Positions 18,720-27,818 of a stretch of 64,000 nucleotides of DNA are shown here, in pieces. The translations under genes were made by a program, and so were the position numbers. Source of the stretch: an uncultured Collinsella sp. (GTDB lineage: Bacteria > Actinomycetota > Coriobacteriia > Coriobacteriales > Coriobacteriaceae); the NCBI GenBank assembly GCA_934655755.1, contig CAKUHA010000001.1, positions 348,969 through 412,968 of the forward strand, read 5' to 3'. The notes below the pieces were generated by a model, which saw nothing but the letters and a program-made list of their open reading frames with translations, did not search any database and had not been told where the DNA came from. How positions within the stretch are numbered: position 1 is the stretch's first letter; each line of letters starts with the position of its first letter.

Positions 18720-18877
18720 CATGCCGCGATCGCTCGGTGCCAACGTTGCCATATCAACATTTCGTGTCGAGGATGTAATCCCTTGGCCCACAACCGCAAC
18801 ATGGCGCGGTCGTTGTAGAATATTGGAATGATTGCTCCCACGACATGGTGCCGCGAGCACCAGAAAAGGAGATTCTT

Positions 18878-19234
18878 GTGTCTGAGACCATTAACGGCAG
18901 CCTGAGCGTCTCGAACGACGTAATTGCCGATATTGCCGGTTATGCCGCGATGACGTGCTACGGCGTCGTCGGTATGGCCGAGCAGCTCCAGGGCGCCGAG
19001 AGCGTGCGCCTGCTTGCCGGCCAGCGCCTCCGCAAGGGCGTACTTGTCTCCGCCGACGAGAACGGCCTCGCGGTCGATCTGCACGTCGTGCTCGAGAACG
19101 GCGTCAACATGAAGTCCGTCTGCCACAATCTTTCGAGCTCCGTTGCCTTCACCCTGCAGGAGATCGCCCAGATCGATCCTGCCAGCCTTAAGATCGGCAT
19201 CCACATCGACGCGCTCAAGAGCCGTCTGAACTAG
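18878..19234 (+). CDS. Asp23/Gls24 (YloU-like) family protein
   Basis: A 118-residue alpha/beta protein of the Asp23/Gls24 envelope-stress family: ISNDV-like VSNDVIADIAGYAAMTCYGVVGMAE at the N-terminus, then a central hydrophilic strand region (GVLVSADENGLAVDLHVVLENGVNM) and a final helix (VAFTLQEIAQIDPASLKIGIHIDALK). GTG at 18878 is chosen because AAAGGAG lies just upstream. As in Firmicutes (yloU-yloV), it directly precedes the fakA-type gene, 27 nt away. Its exact function is not settled in the family. Confidence 0.85.
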   Translation: MSETINGSLSVSNDVIADIAGYAAMTCYGVVGMAEQLQGAESVRLLAGQRLRKGVLVSADENGLAVDLHVVLENGVNMKSVCHNLSSSVAFTLQEIAQIDPASLKIGIHIDALKSRLN

Positions 19235-19261
19235 CATCCGAAAACGGAGATTCAAATACTC

Positions 19262-20923
19262 ATGATTGCAAAGACCATTCGCACCTGTTTTCCGATCGCT
19301 GCGGCTGCCGTTTCCGACAAGGCCGAGGAGATCAACAAGCTCAACGTCTTCCCCGTACCCGATGGCGATACCGGCACCAACATGTCGCTCACGCTCGCCT
19401 CGGTGACCAAGGAGCTTTCGGCGCTTCCCGCCGATGCTGATATGGAGGCCATCGCTGGCGCCATCACCCACGGCTCCCTCATGGGCGCTCGCGGTAACTC
19501 CGGCGTCATCACCTCGCAGATCCTGCGCGGCGTGGCCGAGGGCCTTGTCTCCGCCGACGAGCCCGTTACGTCCGCTAACATTGCCTTCGCCTTCCGTCGC
19601 GCTGTTAAGGTCGCTTTCCAGGCCGTCCGCAAACCCATCGAGGGCACGATCCTCACCGTCCTGCGCGACGTCTCGACGAAGGCCGACGAGTGCGAGAAGA
19701 AGAAGTTCTCGGCCGAGGAAGCACTTGATGCCATCGTCGTCGAGGCCTATCAGTCCGTCGCCCGTACGCCCGACCTGCTGCCTGTCCTCAAGGAGAACGG
19801 CGTAGTCGACTCTGGCGCCTTTGGCTTTGCCATCTTCCTCGAGAACTTTGTTGCTGCCGCTCTTGGCCGCAGCACCGTGGTCGAGGATTTCTCCGCTACG
19901 TTTGACTCCGCCGGCTCCGCCCGCGATGCGGCTCTCGGCCGCGTGGAGATCGAGGCCAACGACGACTGGGAGGGCTCGGAGTTCCGCTACTGCAACGAGT
20001 TCCTCTTTAAGGCCGACGCCCCGTTTGACGAGGACGAGTGCCTGAAGTTTCTGGGTTCCATGGGCGACTGCGAGCTGCTCGTGGGTGCCTATCCCGACTA
20101 CAAGATCCACGTGCACTCCAACACCCCCAACCTGGTGCTCGAGCACATGCTGCAGCTTGGCCAGATCTACGAGGTCTTTATCCATAACATGGAGATGGAG
20201 GCCCACGACCGCACCGCTAAGATCCACGAGGATCAGGAGAAGGCCGCCGAGCCCGCGAAGGCGCTTGGCTTTGTCGCCGTTGCCGCCGGCTCCGGCGAGG
20301 CCGACATTCTCAAGTCCCTCGGTGTCGATGTGATCGTTTCGGGCGGCCAGACCATGAACCCCTCGACCGCCGACCTGCTGGGCGCCGTGGACCAGGTCAA
20401 CGCGACCTCGGTCATCATCCTGCCCAACAACGGCAACATCCGCATGGCTGCCGAGGCCGCTGCCTCCGCCTGCACCGATAAGAAGGTCGCCGTCGTTCCC
20501 ACCAAGACCGTCCCGCAGGCGTTCTCCGCGCTGTTCGCAGTTCTGCCCGATTCCGAGCTCGAGGATGCTGTGGCCGCTATGGTCGATGCCATCAGCGAGG
20601 TCCGCGATGGCGAGGTTACCCGTGCCGTGCGCGACTCCAGCGCCTCCGACGGCTCGCCGATTCACTCCGGCGACGTCATGGGCATCATCGCCGGCTCCAT
20701 CGACGTGGTCGGCTCCGACGTGAAGCAGGTTACGCTCGACTGCATCAACCGTATGCAGGAGGAAGAGGAGGGCGACGCGCTGACGATTCTGGCCGGCGAG
20801 GAGCTGTCCGACGAGGCCTTCCAGGAGATCGTCGATGCCATAGAGGAGGCTCAGCCCGATCTGGAGATTGACGCCCATCGTGGCGAGCAGCCGCTCTACC
20901 CTGTGATCTTCTCGATCGAGTAG
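19262..20923 (+). CDS. fakA: fatty acid kinase catalytic subunit FakA (DhaL-domain, YloV-like)
   Basis: Phosphorylates exogenous fatty acids held by a FakB partner. The N-terminal DhaL ATP-binding domain shows NVFPVPDGDTGTNMSLTL (Asp ligands for Mg-ATP) and THGSLMGARGNSGVITSQIL. The middle domain contains EFRYCNEFLF and GDCELLVGAYPDYKIHVHSN. The C-terminal domain continues to residue 553 with VSGGQTMNPSTADLL and ILPNNGNI. Length and motif order match FakA. No FakB (DegV) gene is nearby. Confidence 0.92.
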   Translation: MIAKTIRTCFPIAAAAVSDKAEEINKLNVFPVPDGDTGTNMSLTLASVTKELSALPADADMEAIAGAITHGSLMGARGNSGVITSQILRGVAEGLVSADEPVTSANIAFAFRRAVKVAFQAVRKPIEGTILTVLRDVSTKADECEKKKFSAEEALDAIVVEAYQSVARTPDLLPVLKENGVVDSGAFGFAIFLENFVAAALGRSTVVEDFSATFDSAGSARDAALGRVEIEANDDWEGSEFRYCNEFLFKADAPFDEDECLKFLGSMGDCELLVGAYPDYKIHVHSNTPNLVLEHMLQLGQIYEVFIHNMEMEAHDRTAKIHEDQEKAAEPAKALGFVAVAAGSGEADILKSLGVDVIVSGGQTMNPSTADLLGAVDQVNATSVIILPNNGNIRMAAEAAASACTDKKVAVVPTKTVPQAFSALFAVLPDSELEDAVAAMVDAISEVRDGEVTRAVRDSSASDGSPIHSGDVMGIIAGSIDVVGSDVKQVTLDCINRMQEEEEGDALTILAGEELSDEAFQEIVDAIEEAQPDLEIDAHRGEQPLYPVIFSIE

Positions 20924-20932
20924 GCTCTGCCC

Positions 20933-23110
20933 ATGTCCGAGCTGTGCTCCGTGCCGCGCGTCTCGGAGCGCTTTGCCCAGAGCAATGCGCTCGACGAGGA
21001 TATCGCGCGACTCAAATATGTTTCGGGTAAACGTGAGGAGGCCCTTCGCCGTCTGGGAATTCGGACGGTGGGGGACCTCCTTCTCCATATCCCTCATCGG
21101 TACCTGGACTTCACCCGCTCCTGGTCTATCGAGATGGCGCCCATCGGTACCGTGTGCACAATCATCGCCACGGTCGATCGCATCGTGCAAAAGCAGCCTC
21201 GCCCGCGCATGCAGGTGACCGAGGTCTCGCTTGTGGACGAGACGGGTGTGCTGCAGGTCGCCTTTTTCCGTCAGCCTTGGATTGCCCAGCAGCTCAAGCA
21301 GGGAGACCGTCTGGCCGTGATGGGCAAGGTCGAGTTTGCCTACGGCTTTAAGCAGATGGCCTCGCCTCACTTCGAGAAGCTCGAGGAGGGGCGCACTGCC
21401 GGCACCATCCTGCCGGTCCACTACGTGAGTGACGGCGTGAGCCAGGCGTGGATGCGCCGTATCGTAAGCGGCGCGCTCGAGGTTGTCGGCAACCCCTTCG
21501 ATCCTATTCCCGCGCTGCTGCGCGTTAAGCGTCGCTTGATGAGCTGTGCCCGTGCGCTTCGATCGATTCACTTTCCCTCGAGCATGGCCGAGCGCGATAT
21601 CGCGCGCCGGCGTCTTGCCTACGAGGAGTGCCTCTACCTGCAGTTGGCGCTGCGTCTGCGCAACGACGGCGGCCTGGTCGAGGTGGTTCCCTACGTTCAT
21701 ACTGCGGGCGAGCATCTGGCCACACTCAGACAGGCACTCCCGTTCTCACTGAGTGACGAGCAGGAGGTCGCATTCCAAGACATCCTGCATGACATGTGCA
21801 ATGGCGGCCGTGTGATGAACCGTCTGCTTCTGGGCGACGTCGGCACCGGCAAGACGGCCGTTGCCGCTTGCGCGCTTGCTGTTGCGGCGGATTCGGGCAC
21901 CCAAGCCTGTGTCATGGCGCCTACAGGCGTTTTGGCACGTCAATATGCCGACAAGACTGGCCCCTTGCTCTCCCAGGCCGGTATGACCTGGGCACTGCTG
22001 ACGGGCGCCACCCCGGCGGCCGAGCGCGAACAGATCCACGCTCAGCTCCAGTCCGGTGAGCTCGACGTGCTCTTTGGTACGCACGCGGTCCTTTCGGACG
22101 ACGTGACTTTCACTCATCTGTCGCTCGTCGTCATCGACGAGCAGCACCGCTTTGGCGTGGGTCAGCGTAACGCCCTGCGCGCCAAGGGCCCCGGTGCCGA
22201 CCTGCTCGTCATGACGGCGACGCCCATCCCGCGCACGTTGGCGCTCTCTGTCTACGGCGACCTGGACACGAGCATCATCCGCCACCGTCCCGTTCCGGGC
22301 GCTGGCGTGACGACGCGTGTCCTCACCGAGTCGAGCCGCGACCTGGCCTATGGCGCCATTCGCGAGGCGCACGAGAAGGGGCAGCAGGCCTATGTGATCT
22401 GTCCGCTCGTGGAGCCGAGCGATTCGGCCGATGAGCTCGAGGACGTACCCGGCATCGCCCGCGACGACGAGGGCCGCGTGACCGTGCCCGTGCCGTTGCA
22501 TGACACGGCGACCGAGCTCGACCGCCTGCGCCTGGCGCTGCCGGGACTTACCATCGAGCGCCTCCATGGCCGCATGCCGGCGGGGGAGAAGGACCGGGTC
22601 ATCGATGCCTTCAAGCGAGGCGAGATCGACGTGCTCGTCTCGACTACGGTGGTCGAGGTGGGCGTTGACGTGCCCAACGCCACCGTCATGGTCATAGAGA
22701 ACGGCGAGCGCTTTGGCTTGGCGGCGCTGCATCAGCTGCGTGGCCGTGTAGGCCGCGGTAGCGTCTCGGGCACATGCCTGGTCATGACCCACTCAAAGGG
22801 CAATGGCGGCGCATCGGCGGCGCAAGACCGCCTCCAGTCGCTCGAAAAGACCGCAGACGGCTTTACGCTCGCGCAGATGGACCTGCGCCTGCGTCATGAG
22901 GGTGAGATTCTGGGCTACCGTCAGCATGGCGGCGTGACCTTGCGCTTTGTCGATCTCGATGCCGATGAGGAATTGATCGAGTGGGCCCATTTGGACGCGG
23001 TCGAGCTCTTGCGGTATGCTTGCAACCTTGACTCCGTGGCGACGCGCCCCCTGCGCGATGCGGTCGCCATGCGATATCGACACATTTTTAAGGAGGTCAG
23101 CGGAGGATGA
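20933..23110 (+). CDS. recG: ATP-dependent DNA helicase RecG
   Basis: Branch-migrating helicase that reverses stalled forks and processes Holliday junctions. The N-terminal wedge/OB domain (VCTIIATVDRI...LVDETGVLQVAFFRQPW) is followed by the helicase core: Walker A GDVGTGKTAVA (about 301-311), Walker B VVIDEQHRFGVGQR, TATPIPRTLA, and the motif VI region HQLRGRVGRG. The length of 725 residues is typical. No good ribosome site precedes the ATG, which is only 9 nt after the fakA stop, so coupled translation is likely. Confidence 0.96.
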   Translation: MSELCSVPRVSERFAQSNALDEDIARLKYVSGKREEALRRLGIRTVGDLLLHIPHRYLDFTRSWSIEMAPIGTVCTIIATVDRIVQKQPRPRMQVTEVSLVDETGVLQVAFFRQPWIAQQLKQGDRLAVMGKVEFAYGFKQMASPHFEKLEEGRTAGTILPVHYVSDGVSQAWMRRIVSGALEVVGNPFDPIPALLRVKRRLMSCARALRSIHFPSSMAERDIARRRLAYEECLYLQLALRLRNDGGLVEVVPYVHTAGEHLATLRQALPFSLSDEQEVAFQDILHDMCNGGRVMNRLLLGDVGTGKTAVAACALAVAADSGTQACVMAPTGVLARQYADKTGPLLSQAGMTWALLTGATPAAEREQIHAQLQSGELDVLFGTHAVLSDDVTFTHLSLVVIDEQHRFGVGQRNALRAKGPGADLLVMTATPIPRTLALSVYGDLDTSIIRHRPVPGAGVTTRVLTESSRDLAYGAIREAHEKGQQAYVICPLVEPSDSADELEDVPGIARDDEGRVTVPVPLHDTATELDRLRLALPGLTIERLHGRMPAGEKDRVIDAFKRGEIDVLVSTTVVEVGVDVPNATVMVIENGERFGLAALHQLRGRVGRGSVSGTCLVMTHSKGNGGASAAQDRLQSLEKTADGFTLAQMDLRLRHEGEILGYRQHGGVTLRFVDLDADEELIEWAHLDAVELLRYACNLDSVATRPLRDAVAMRYRHIFKEVSGG

Positions 23111-23751
23111 GAATCATCGGCGGCGAATGGCGCGGTCGTAAGATCGAGGAGCCCCGTGGTCGCGATGTCACCCGCCCCACGACCGATCGTGTGCGCGAGG
23201 CATGCGCATCTATGGTCATGTCGGCATTTGACTTCGATCTGGACGAGGTCCGCGTGCTGGACGCCTTTGGCGGCTCCGGTGCCCTGGGTATCGAGATGCT
23301 CTCACGTGGTGCCCGCTCGCTCACGACGTTCGAGATCGATCGGAATGCCGCGCGGCTCATTACCAAGAATATCGAGTCGCTCTGCCGTGACCGTGCGCGT
23401 TGGCGCGTGGTGACGGGCGATATGCTGGCAAGTGTCTCGCGCGGTCGTGTTCCGGGTGGTCCCTTCGACTTGGTCCTGCTCGATCCGCCGTATGCCTTTG
23501 GTGCCGAGCCGGTTCAGGAACTGCTGCAGAACCTTGCCCAGCAGGGCCTGCTGGCCCCTGGCGCGTACGCCCTGTTTGAGCATGCCGCCGCCGACGCGGG
23601 CGCGCATCCGGCCGGCTTTGAGACCGTGCGCGAGAAGCGCTACGGCATCACCTCGGTCGACCTGCTGCGTTGGGCCGGCGATAGCAAGGACGACAGCGCC
23701 GATGCTAACGATAACGACGAGGCAGTATCCCCGGAGGACGCCCATGAGTGA
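23107..23751 (+). CDS. rsmD: 16S rRNA (guanine-966-N2)-methyltransferase RsmD
   Basis: The 214-residue enzyme starts with the family signature MRIIGGEWRGRKI and R-P-T-x-D-R-V-R-E. The SAM-binding loop is LDAFGGSGALGIEMLSRGA and the catalytic motif is LLDPPYAFG (about residue 129). An acidic Asp/Asn-rich tail ends the protein. It overlaps recG (ATGA), with a strong AAGGAGG site inside the recG end, and overlaps coaD by 8 nt, the usual rsmD-coaD pairing. Confidence 0.95.
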   Translation: MRIIGGEWRGRKIEEPRGRDVTRPTTDRVREACASMVMSAFDFDLDEVRVLDAFGGSGALGIEMLSRGARSLTTFEIDRNAARLITKNIESLCRDRARWRVVTGDMLASVSRGRVPGGPFDLVLLDPPYAFGAEPVQELLQNLAQQGLLAPGAYALFEHAAADAGAHPAGFETVREKRYGITSVDLLRWAGDSKDDSADANDNDEAVSPEDAHE

Positions 23752-24241
23752 CACCATCAACCGCGTAATCGTCCCGGGTACCTTCGATCCCATCACGTTT
23801 GGCCATATCGACGTCATCCGCCGCGCCCGCCGTATCTTTCCCAGCGTGATCGTCGCTGTTGCCGAGTCGCAGGGTAAAAACGGTGTGGGTACCACGTTTA
23901 TGCTCGATGAGCGCGTGGCGCTGGCCCGCGAGGCGCTCGGTGATATCGACGGCGTCGAGGTCCTGCCCTTTACCGGCCTCTTGGTCGACTTCGCTCGCGA
24001 GCAGGGGGCGGGGGCCGTGGTCAAGGGTCTGCGCGCCATGACCGACTTTGAGTACGAGCTGCAGCAAGCCGACCTCAACTATCGCTTGGATAACGAGCTG
24101 GAGTCCATCTTTGTCATGAGTGCGCCGCAGTACGGCTATATCTCGAGCTCGGTCGTTCGCCAGATCGCCTCGCTCGGCAGCGATGTATCGACGTTTGTCC
24201 CGCCCAACGTGGTCGAAGCGCTCAGACATCGCTTTTCGTGA
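23744..24241 (+). CDS. coaD: phosphopantetheine adenylyltransferase
   Basis: Fourth step of coenzyme A synthesis, converting 4'-phosphopantetheine and ATP to dephospho-CoA. The 165-residue protein carries the nucleotidyltransferase T-x-G-H motif at residues 18-21 (PGTFDPITFGHIDVIRRA), VKGLRAMTDFEYE, and the terminal YISSSVVRQIA motif. The start at 23744 follows GGAGG and overlaps the rsmD end. Confidence 0.96.
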   Translation: MSDTINRVIVPGTFDPITFGHIDVIRRARRIFPSVIVAVAESQGKNGVGTTFMLDERVALAREALGDIDGVEVLPFTGLLVDFAREQGAGAVVKGLRAMTDFEYELQQADLNYRLDNELESIFVMSAPQYGYISSSVVRQIASLGSDVSTFVPPNVVEALRHRFS

Positions 24242-24309
24242 CGTTTTTTATTGCCTGGTGGCATGTGGTAAACTAGCACGATGATATGTTACCTATGAAA
24301 GGAGACCGG

Positions 24310-24807
24310 ATGCCGGGCGAGAATTTTCCTGGCGATAGGATCGTCAGCTTGGTCGATGAGCTCGAAGGGCTGATCGAGGAAGCCAAGCCGCCTTTCGGCA
24401 AGAACGCTCAGTTCAAGGTCATCGACGCCGACGTGTTCTTCAACATCCTCGACGAGATCCGCATGAGCTATCCCGAGGAGTGGCAGAAGTCCCGCCGTAT
24501 CCTTAAGGAGCGCGAGGAGCTTATGGCTTCCGCCGCCGCTCAGGCCGATTCCATCATCGCCGACGCTCAGCAGCAGGCCCTCACCATTGCCGGTGAGCAG
24601 GAGATCGTCCGCTTAGCACAGCAGCAGGCCGACGACATCCGCGATCGCGCCCAGCAGTACGAGCGCGAGACGCGTTATGCTGCCGAGGACTACGCAGAGC
24701 AGGTCTTTACGCACCTGGAGGAGAACCTCAAGAGCCTGACCGGCACCGTTACCCGTTGCCGTCAGCAGCTCAACGAGGGTGCCGCCCAACAGAATGGTCA
24801 GTGGTAA
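24310..24807 (+). CDS. coiled-coil protein of unknown function
   Basis: 165 residues, soluble, mainly helical. The N-terminal part has two short helices (IVSLVDELEGLIEEAK and ADVFFNILDEIRMSYPEEWQKS). A long charged coiled coil follows (about 75-150) rich in Ala, Gln, Glu and Arg, resembling F0F1 subunit b or DivIVA-like segments. The ATG at 24310 has AAAGGAG at the right distance. Genes of this kind occupy the place between coaD and the DUF177/rpmF pair in several Gram-positive genomes, but I cannot name a function. Its stop overlaps the next start (TAATG). An extended -10 element (TGGTAAACT, 24266-24274) lies upstream. Confidence 0.8.
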   Translation: MPGENFPGDRIVSLVDELEGLIEEAKPPFGKNAQFKVIDADVFFNILDEIRMSYPEEWQKSRRILKEREELMASAAAQADSIIADAQQQALTIAGEQEIVRLAQQQADDIRDRAQQYERETRYAAEDYAEQVFTHLEENLKSLTGTVTRCRQQLNEGAAQQNGQW

Positions 24808-25361
24808 TGGCTGAGTTCCCGAGCGTTACCGTCGATCTTTCCGAGCAGCTCGAGTTCCCTGGTGATTCGTATCCGCTGACCGGTAAGGTCGATGTCGCCA
24901 CCTATACGGTGGGCGAGAAGGAGTACCAGCTACAGGACGGCATCGACTACGATGTTGTCTTTACCAATGCCGGTACCGGTGTTTTGCTTACCGGCATGGT
25001 CCGCGCGCACGCCGCCGGCGAGTGCGACCGTTGCCTGGAGCCCGCCTCGTTTGATATCGCCGGCGAGATCGAGGAGTTCTACCTCTTTGAGGAGCCCGAG
25101 GATTCCGAGGCCTACGAGGACGGCTACGAGCTCCTGGGTGAGGACCGCATCGTGGATCTGGGTGAGCCCATCAACGACGCGGCCGTCATGGACACGCCGT
25201 TTGTGGTGCTCTGCAAGCCCGATTGTCGCGGTCTTTGCCCGGTCTGCGGTGGTAATCTCAACGTCGAGCAATGCGATTGCGCCGCCCAGGCAGAGGCAGA
25301 ATGGGCCGCTGCCACGGAAAATCCATTTGCAGCATTGAAGAATCTCAAGCTCGATGAGTAA
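24807..25361 (+). CDS. DUF177 (YceD-like) metal-binding protein
   Basis: 184 residues. The family hallmark CDRCLEP (about 75) and the C-terminal CKPDCRGLCPVCGGNLN...CDC cluster are present, with the intermediate acidic EEFYLFEEPED segment. DUF177 genes sit in front of rpmF in many bacteria and are linked to 23S rRNA or L32 assembly. The family role comes from context. The start overlaps the previous stop (TAATG). Confidence 0.9.
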   Translation: MAEFPSVTVDLSEQLEFPGDSYPLTGKVDVATYTVGEKEYQLQDGIDYDVVFTNAGTGVLLTGMVRAHAAGECDRCLEPASFDIAGEIEEFYLFEEPEDSEAYEDGYELLGEDRIVDLGEPINDAAVMDTPFVVLCKPDCRGLCPVCGGNLNVEQCDCAAQAEAEWAAATENPFAALKNLKLDE

Positions 25362-25425
25362 AACTGTGGTAGTATCGCTACTTGCGCGTAATCGCCACAC
25401 TGGATAGTTCATAAGGAAGGTCACT

Positions 25426-25605
25426 ATGCCCGTACCTAAACAAAAGCAGGGTCGTATCCGCACTCACACCCGTCGTTCCGCCAACATGAAGATCTCGGCT
25501 GCGGCTCAGTCCACGTGCCCCCGTTGCGGCGCTGTCAAGCTTCCGCACCACGTGTGCCCCAGCTGCGGTTTCTACAAGGACCGCGAGGTTATCGTTACCG
25601 AGTAA
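25426..25605 (+). CDS. rpmF: 50S ribosomal protein L32
   Basis: 59 residues: MPVPKQKQGRIRTHTRRSAN at the start, the zinc ribbon CPRC...CPSC and a terminal CGFYKDREVI. The ribosome site AAGGAAGG precedes the ATG. An extended -10 element (TGGTAGTAT, ending 25375) suggests its own promoter in addition to read-through from the DUF177 gene. Confidence 0.97.
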   Translation: MPVPKQKQGRIRTHTRRSANMKISAAAQSTCPRCGAVKLPHHVCPSCGFYKDREVIVTE

Positions 25606-25645
25606 CGGTATACTCTGGATGCGATGCCGTTCCAAACGGAACCAC

Positions 25646-25675
25646 AATGGCCGGCTCAATGAGTCGGCCATTTTT
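25646..25675 (+). terminator. terminator/attenuator between rpmF and plsX
   Basis: AATGGCCGGCTC pairs with GAGTCGGCCATT (AAT loop, one G-U pair) and is followed by a T-run to 25675. It ends about 5 nt before the plsX ribosome site. Confidence 0.75.
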
Positions 25676-25692
25676 GTATAAGGAGCATGTAT

Positions 25693-26712
25693 ATGAGTAA
25701 CGTTCGCGTTTGTGTAGACGTTGTGGGCGGAGACGAGAAACCTCAGGTTGTTCTCGATGGTATCGAGGCTGCGCTTGCCGCCGATCCCGATATCGAGGTC
25801 TTGGCAGCTGGCCCCGCTGAAATCGTCAATCCCTTTGCTGCTTCCCATGCACGTGTTGAGGCCCTTGAGGCACCCGACGTTATCGCCATGGATGACGATC
25901 CCATTCGCGCCGTGATGACCAAGCGTAAGTCTTCGATTGTGCTTTCCTGCCGTGCCATTAAGAAGGGCAACGCGGACGCGTTCTTCTCCGCTGGCTCCAC
26001 TGGTGCCATGACCGCAGCCGCCACCGCCTATGTGACGCCCTTTAGGTATCAGGCCGAGGGCAAGAAGCAGCCGGTGCGCCCCTGCCTCACCAATGCACTT
26101 CCCAACCGCGCCGGCGGTCTGACGGTGCTGTGCGATATGGGCGCCAACCCCGATGTCGAGGTGGACGATATGGTGCGCTTTGCGCAGATGGGTAGCGCCT
26201 ATGCGCGCGTCGTCTTGGGCATTGAGCATCCCCGCGTGGGCCTGCTCGCCAATGGCACCGAGGACGAAAAAGGCTCCAACTTTACCAAGGCCTGCTTCCC
26301 GGCCATGAAAGCCGCCGTTCCCGGCTTTGTTGGCAACTGCGAGGGAACGGACATCACTTCAGGTAACTTCGATGTCGTCGTTGCCGATGGCATGTCGGGC
26401 AATATTGCGCTCAAGGCCACCGAGGGCGCTGCCAAGTTTTTGCTGCAGGAGCTCAAGGGCGCCTTTACGTCCTCGTTCGGCACCAAGATCGCCGCGCTGC
26501 TCATGAAGCAGCAGATGCGCGAGATAAAGGCCAAGCTTTCGGGTGACGCCAAGGGCGGCGCGATTCTTTTGGGCTTGCGCGGCGTTGTCCTGATCGGCCA
26601 TGGCGCTACCTCGGTCGAGGCCGTCAAGAACGGCACACTCGCCGCAGCCGAGGCGGTTCGTGCCGGGCTGGTCGAGAACGTCGCCAACTCCATGGACGGT
26701 ATCGTTTTGTAA
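25693..26712 (+). CDS. plsX: phosphate acyltransferase PlsX
   Basis: Makes acyl-phosphate from acyl-ACP for phosphatidic acid synthesis. 339 residues: VCVDVVGGDEKPQVVLDG (the family's DAMGGD reads DVVGGD here), SAGSTGAMTAAA, GLLANGTEDEKGSNFTK, and CEGTDITSGNFDVVVADGMSGNIALK. ATG 25693 is preferred over ATG 25687 because AAGGAG then sits 7 nt upstream. It leads the plsX-acpP-rnc-smc-ftsY-ffh series. Confidence 0.95.
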   Translation: MSNVRVCVDVVGGDEKPQVVLDGIEAALAADPDIEVLAAGPAEIVNPFAASHARVEALEAPDVIAMDDDPIRAVMTKRKSSIVLSCRAIKKGNADAFFSAGSTGAMTAAATAYVTPFRYQAEGKKQPVRPCLTNALPNRAGGLTVLCDMGANPDVEVDDMVRFAQMGSAYARVVLGIEHPRVGLLANGTEDEKGSNFTKACFPAMKAAVPGFVGNCEGTDITSGNFDVVVADGMSGNIALKATEGAAKFLLQELKGAFTSSFGTKIAALLMKQQMREIKAKLSGDAKGGAILLGLRGVVLIGHGATSVEAVKNGTLAAAEAVRAGLVENVANSMDGIVL

Positions 26713-26836
26713 GAGCGAGTTAGAGCGCTGTTATGCGTTTCGCGGCCTGCGCCGTGGGGTAGAATCAAAACCGTGTCTTGGTGCCGCCCGCGCGGCGCCA
26801 ATCTTTTGGTATTCATGCACTATGAGAGGAAGCGCT

Positions 26837-27079
26837 ATGGACCGCTCCGAAATCTTCGACAAGATCTCCGAGGTCGCTGCTGACGTTCTGGGCGTCGATG
26901 TTGCTGAGATTAGCGATGAGACCACGTTTGACGATCTCGATGCCAATTCGCTCGAGCGCCTGCAGCTGGTTACGGCTATCGAGGACGAGTTCAACCTCGA
27001 GATCGATGACGAGACCCTGCTCTCGCTCAACTCTGTCGCCGACGCTGTCGACGCGATCGAAAACGCCAGGGAGGCTTAG
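26837..27079 (+). CDS. acpP: acyl carrier protein
   Basis: 80-residue acidic four-helix carrier for fatty acid synthesis. The phosphopantetheine attachment serine is Ser38 in DLDANSLERLQL, a variant of the usual DSLD/E motif with Asn before the serine. A GAGAGGAAG site precedes the ATG. The 124-nt gap after plsX holds a -10-like TAGAAT (26760-26765). rnc starts 4 nt downstream. Confidence 0.95.
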   Translation: MDRSEIFDKISEVAADVLGVDVAEISDETTFDDLDANSLERLQLVTAIEDEFNLEIDDETLLSLNSVADAVDAIENAREA

Positions 27080-27082
27080 GTC

Positions 27083-27808
27083 TTGGCTTTATCCGAACGA
27101 CTTACGCGCGCCCAGGAGATTCTGGGCCACGAGTTCAATGACAAGGTGCTGCTGCGCGCGGCCCTTACGCATCCTTCGGCCGTCGAAGGCCAGCCAGTCT
27201 CGGCAAGCTACGAGCGTCTTGAGTTCTTGGGTGATTCCATTTTGGGCGCCGTGGTCGCCCGTTCGCTCTTTGAGTCCTATCCGGAGTTTGACGAGGGCAA
27301 GCTCACGCGCCTGAAGGTGTCGCTTGTCTCGGGCGCTACGCTGTCCGAGGTGTCGCATGAGCTGGGCATCGACGACATCATTATCTTTGGTGCCTCCGAG
27401 ACCGGTACCGGTGCGCGCGGCCTGCACTCGGCGCTCGAGAACGTCTACGAGTCGCTCGTGGGCGCGCTGTACCTGGATGCCGGCTGGGATGCCGCAGCGG
27501 AGTTTATCCATCGTACGCTCAAGCCGCACCTGGCCTCCGAGCGTGCCGAGCACCCCGCGAACCCCAAGTCGTTCTTGCAGGAGTGTGTGCAGGCAGACGG
27601 CCACGAGCCTCCCGCGTATAAGCTGGTCGGCTCCGAGGGCCCCGCGCATGCGCCCACCTTTACCGCTGTGGTGCTCATCGACGGTATTCGCCAGGGCCGC
27701 GGCACCGGTTCCTCCAAGAAGGAGGCCGAGGGAGCCGCTGCGCTGGAGGCACTCGACCGCATGGGCTACACCACCAACGGCGTGATTCTCAACAAGAAGC
27801 CTGTTTAA
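27083..27808 (+). CDS. rnc: ribonuclease III
   Basis: Double-stranded RNA endonuclease for rRNA and mRNA processing. Signature ERLEFLGDSILGAVVA (about residues 46-61) and the catalytic helix ENVYESLVGALYLDAG (about 116-131), then a C-terminal dsRNA-binding domain (NPKSFLQECVQ...GTGSSKKEAEGAAALEAL). 241 residues. The start codon appears to be TTG at 27083, 4 nt after acpP. Confidence 0.96.
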   Translation: MALSERLTRAQEILGHEFNDKVLLRAALTHPSAVEGQPVSASYERLEFLGDSILGAVVARSLFESYPEFDEGKLTRLKVSLVSGATLSEVSHELGIDDIIIFGASETGTGARGLHSALENVYESLVGALYLDAGWDAAAEFIHRTLKPHLASERAEHPANPKSFLQECVQADGHEPPAYKLVGSEGPAHAPTFTAVVLIDGIRQGRGTGSSKKEAEGAAALEALDRMGYTTNGVILNKKPV

Positions 27809-27818
27809 GCGAGGAACC

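Noticed and set aside
18719..21715. A 998-codon minus-strand frame opposite the Asp23-like gene, fakA and recG.
   Set aside because: Shadow of three well-supported genes and it has no recognisable domain.
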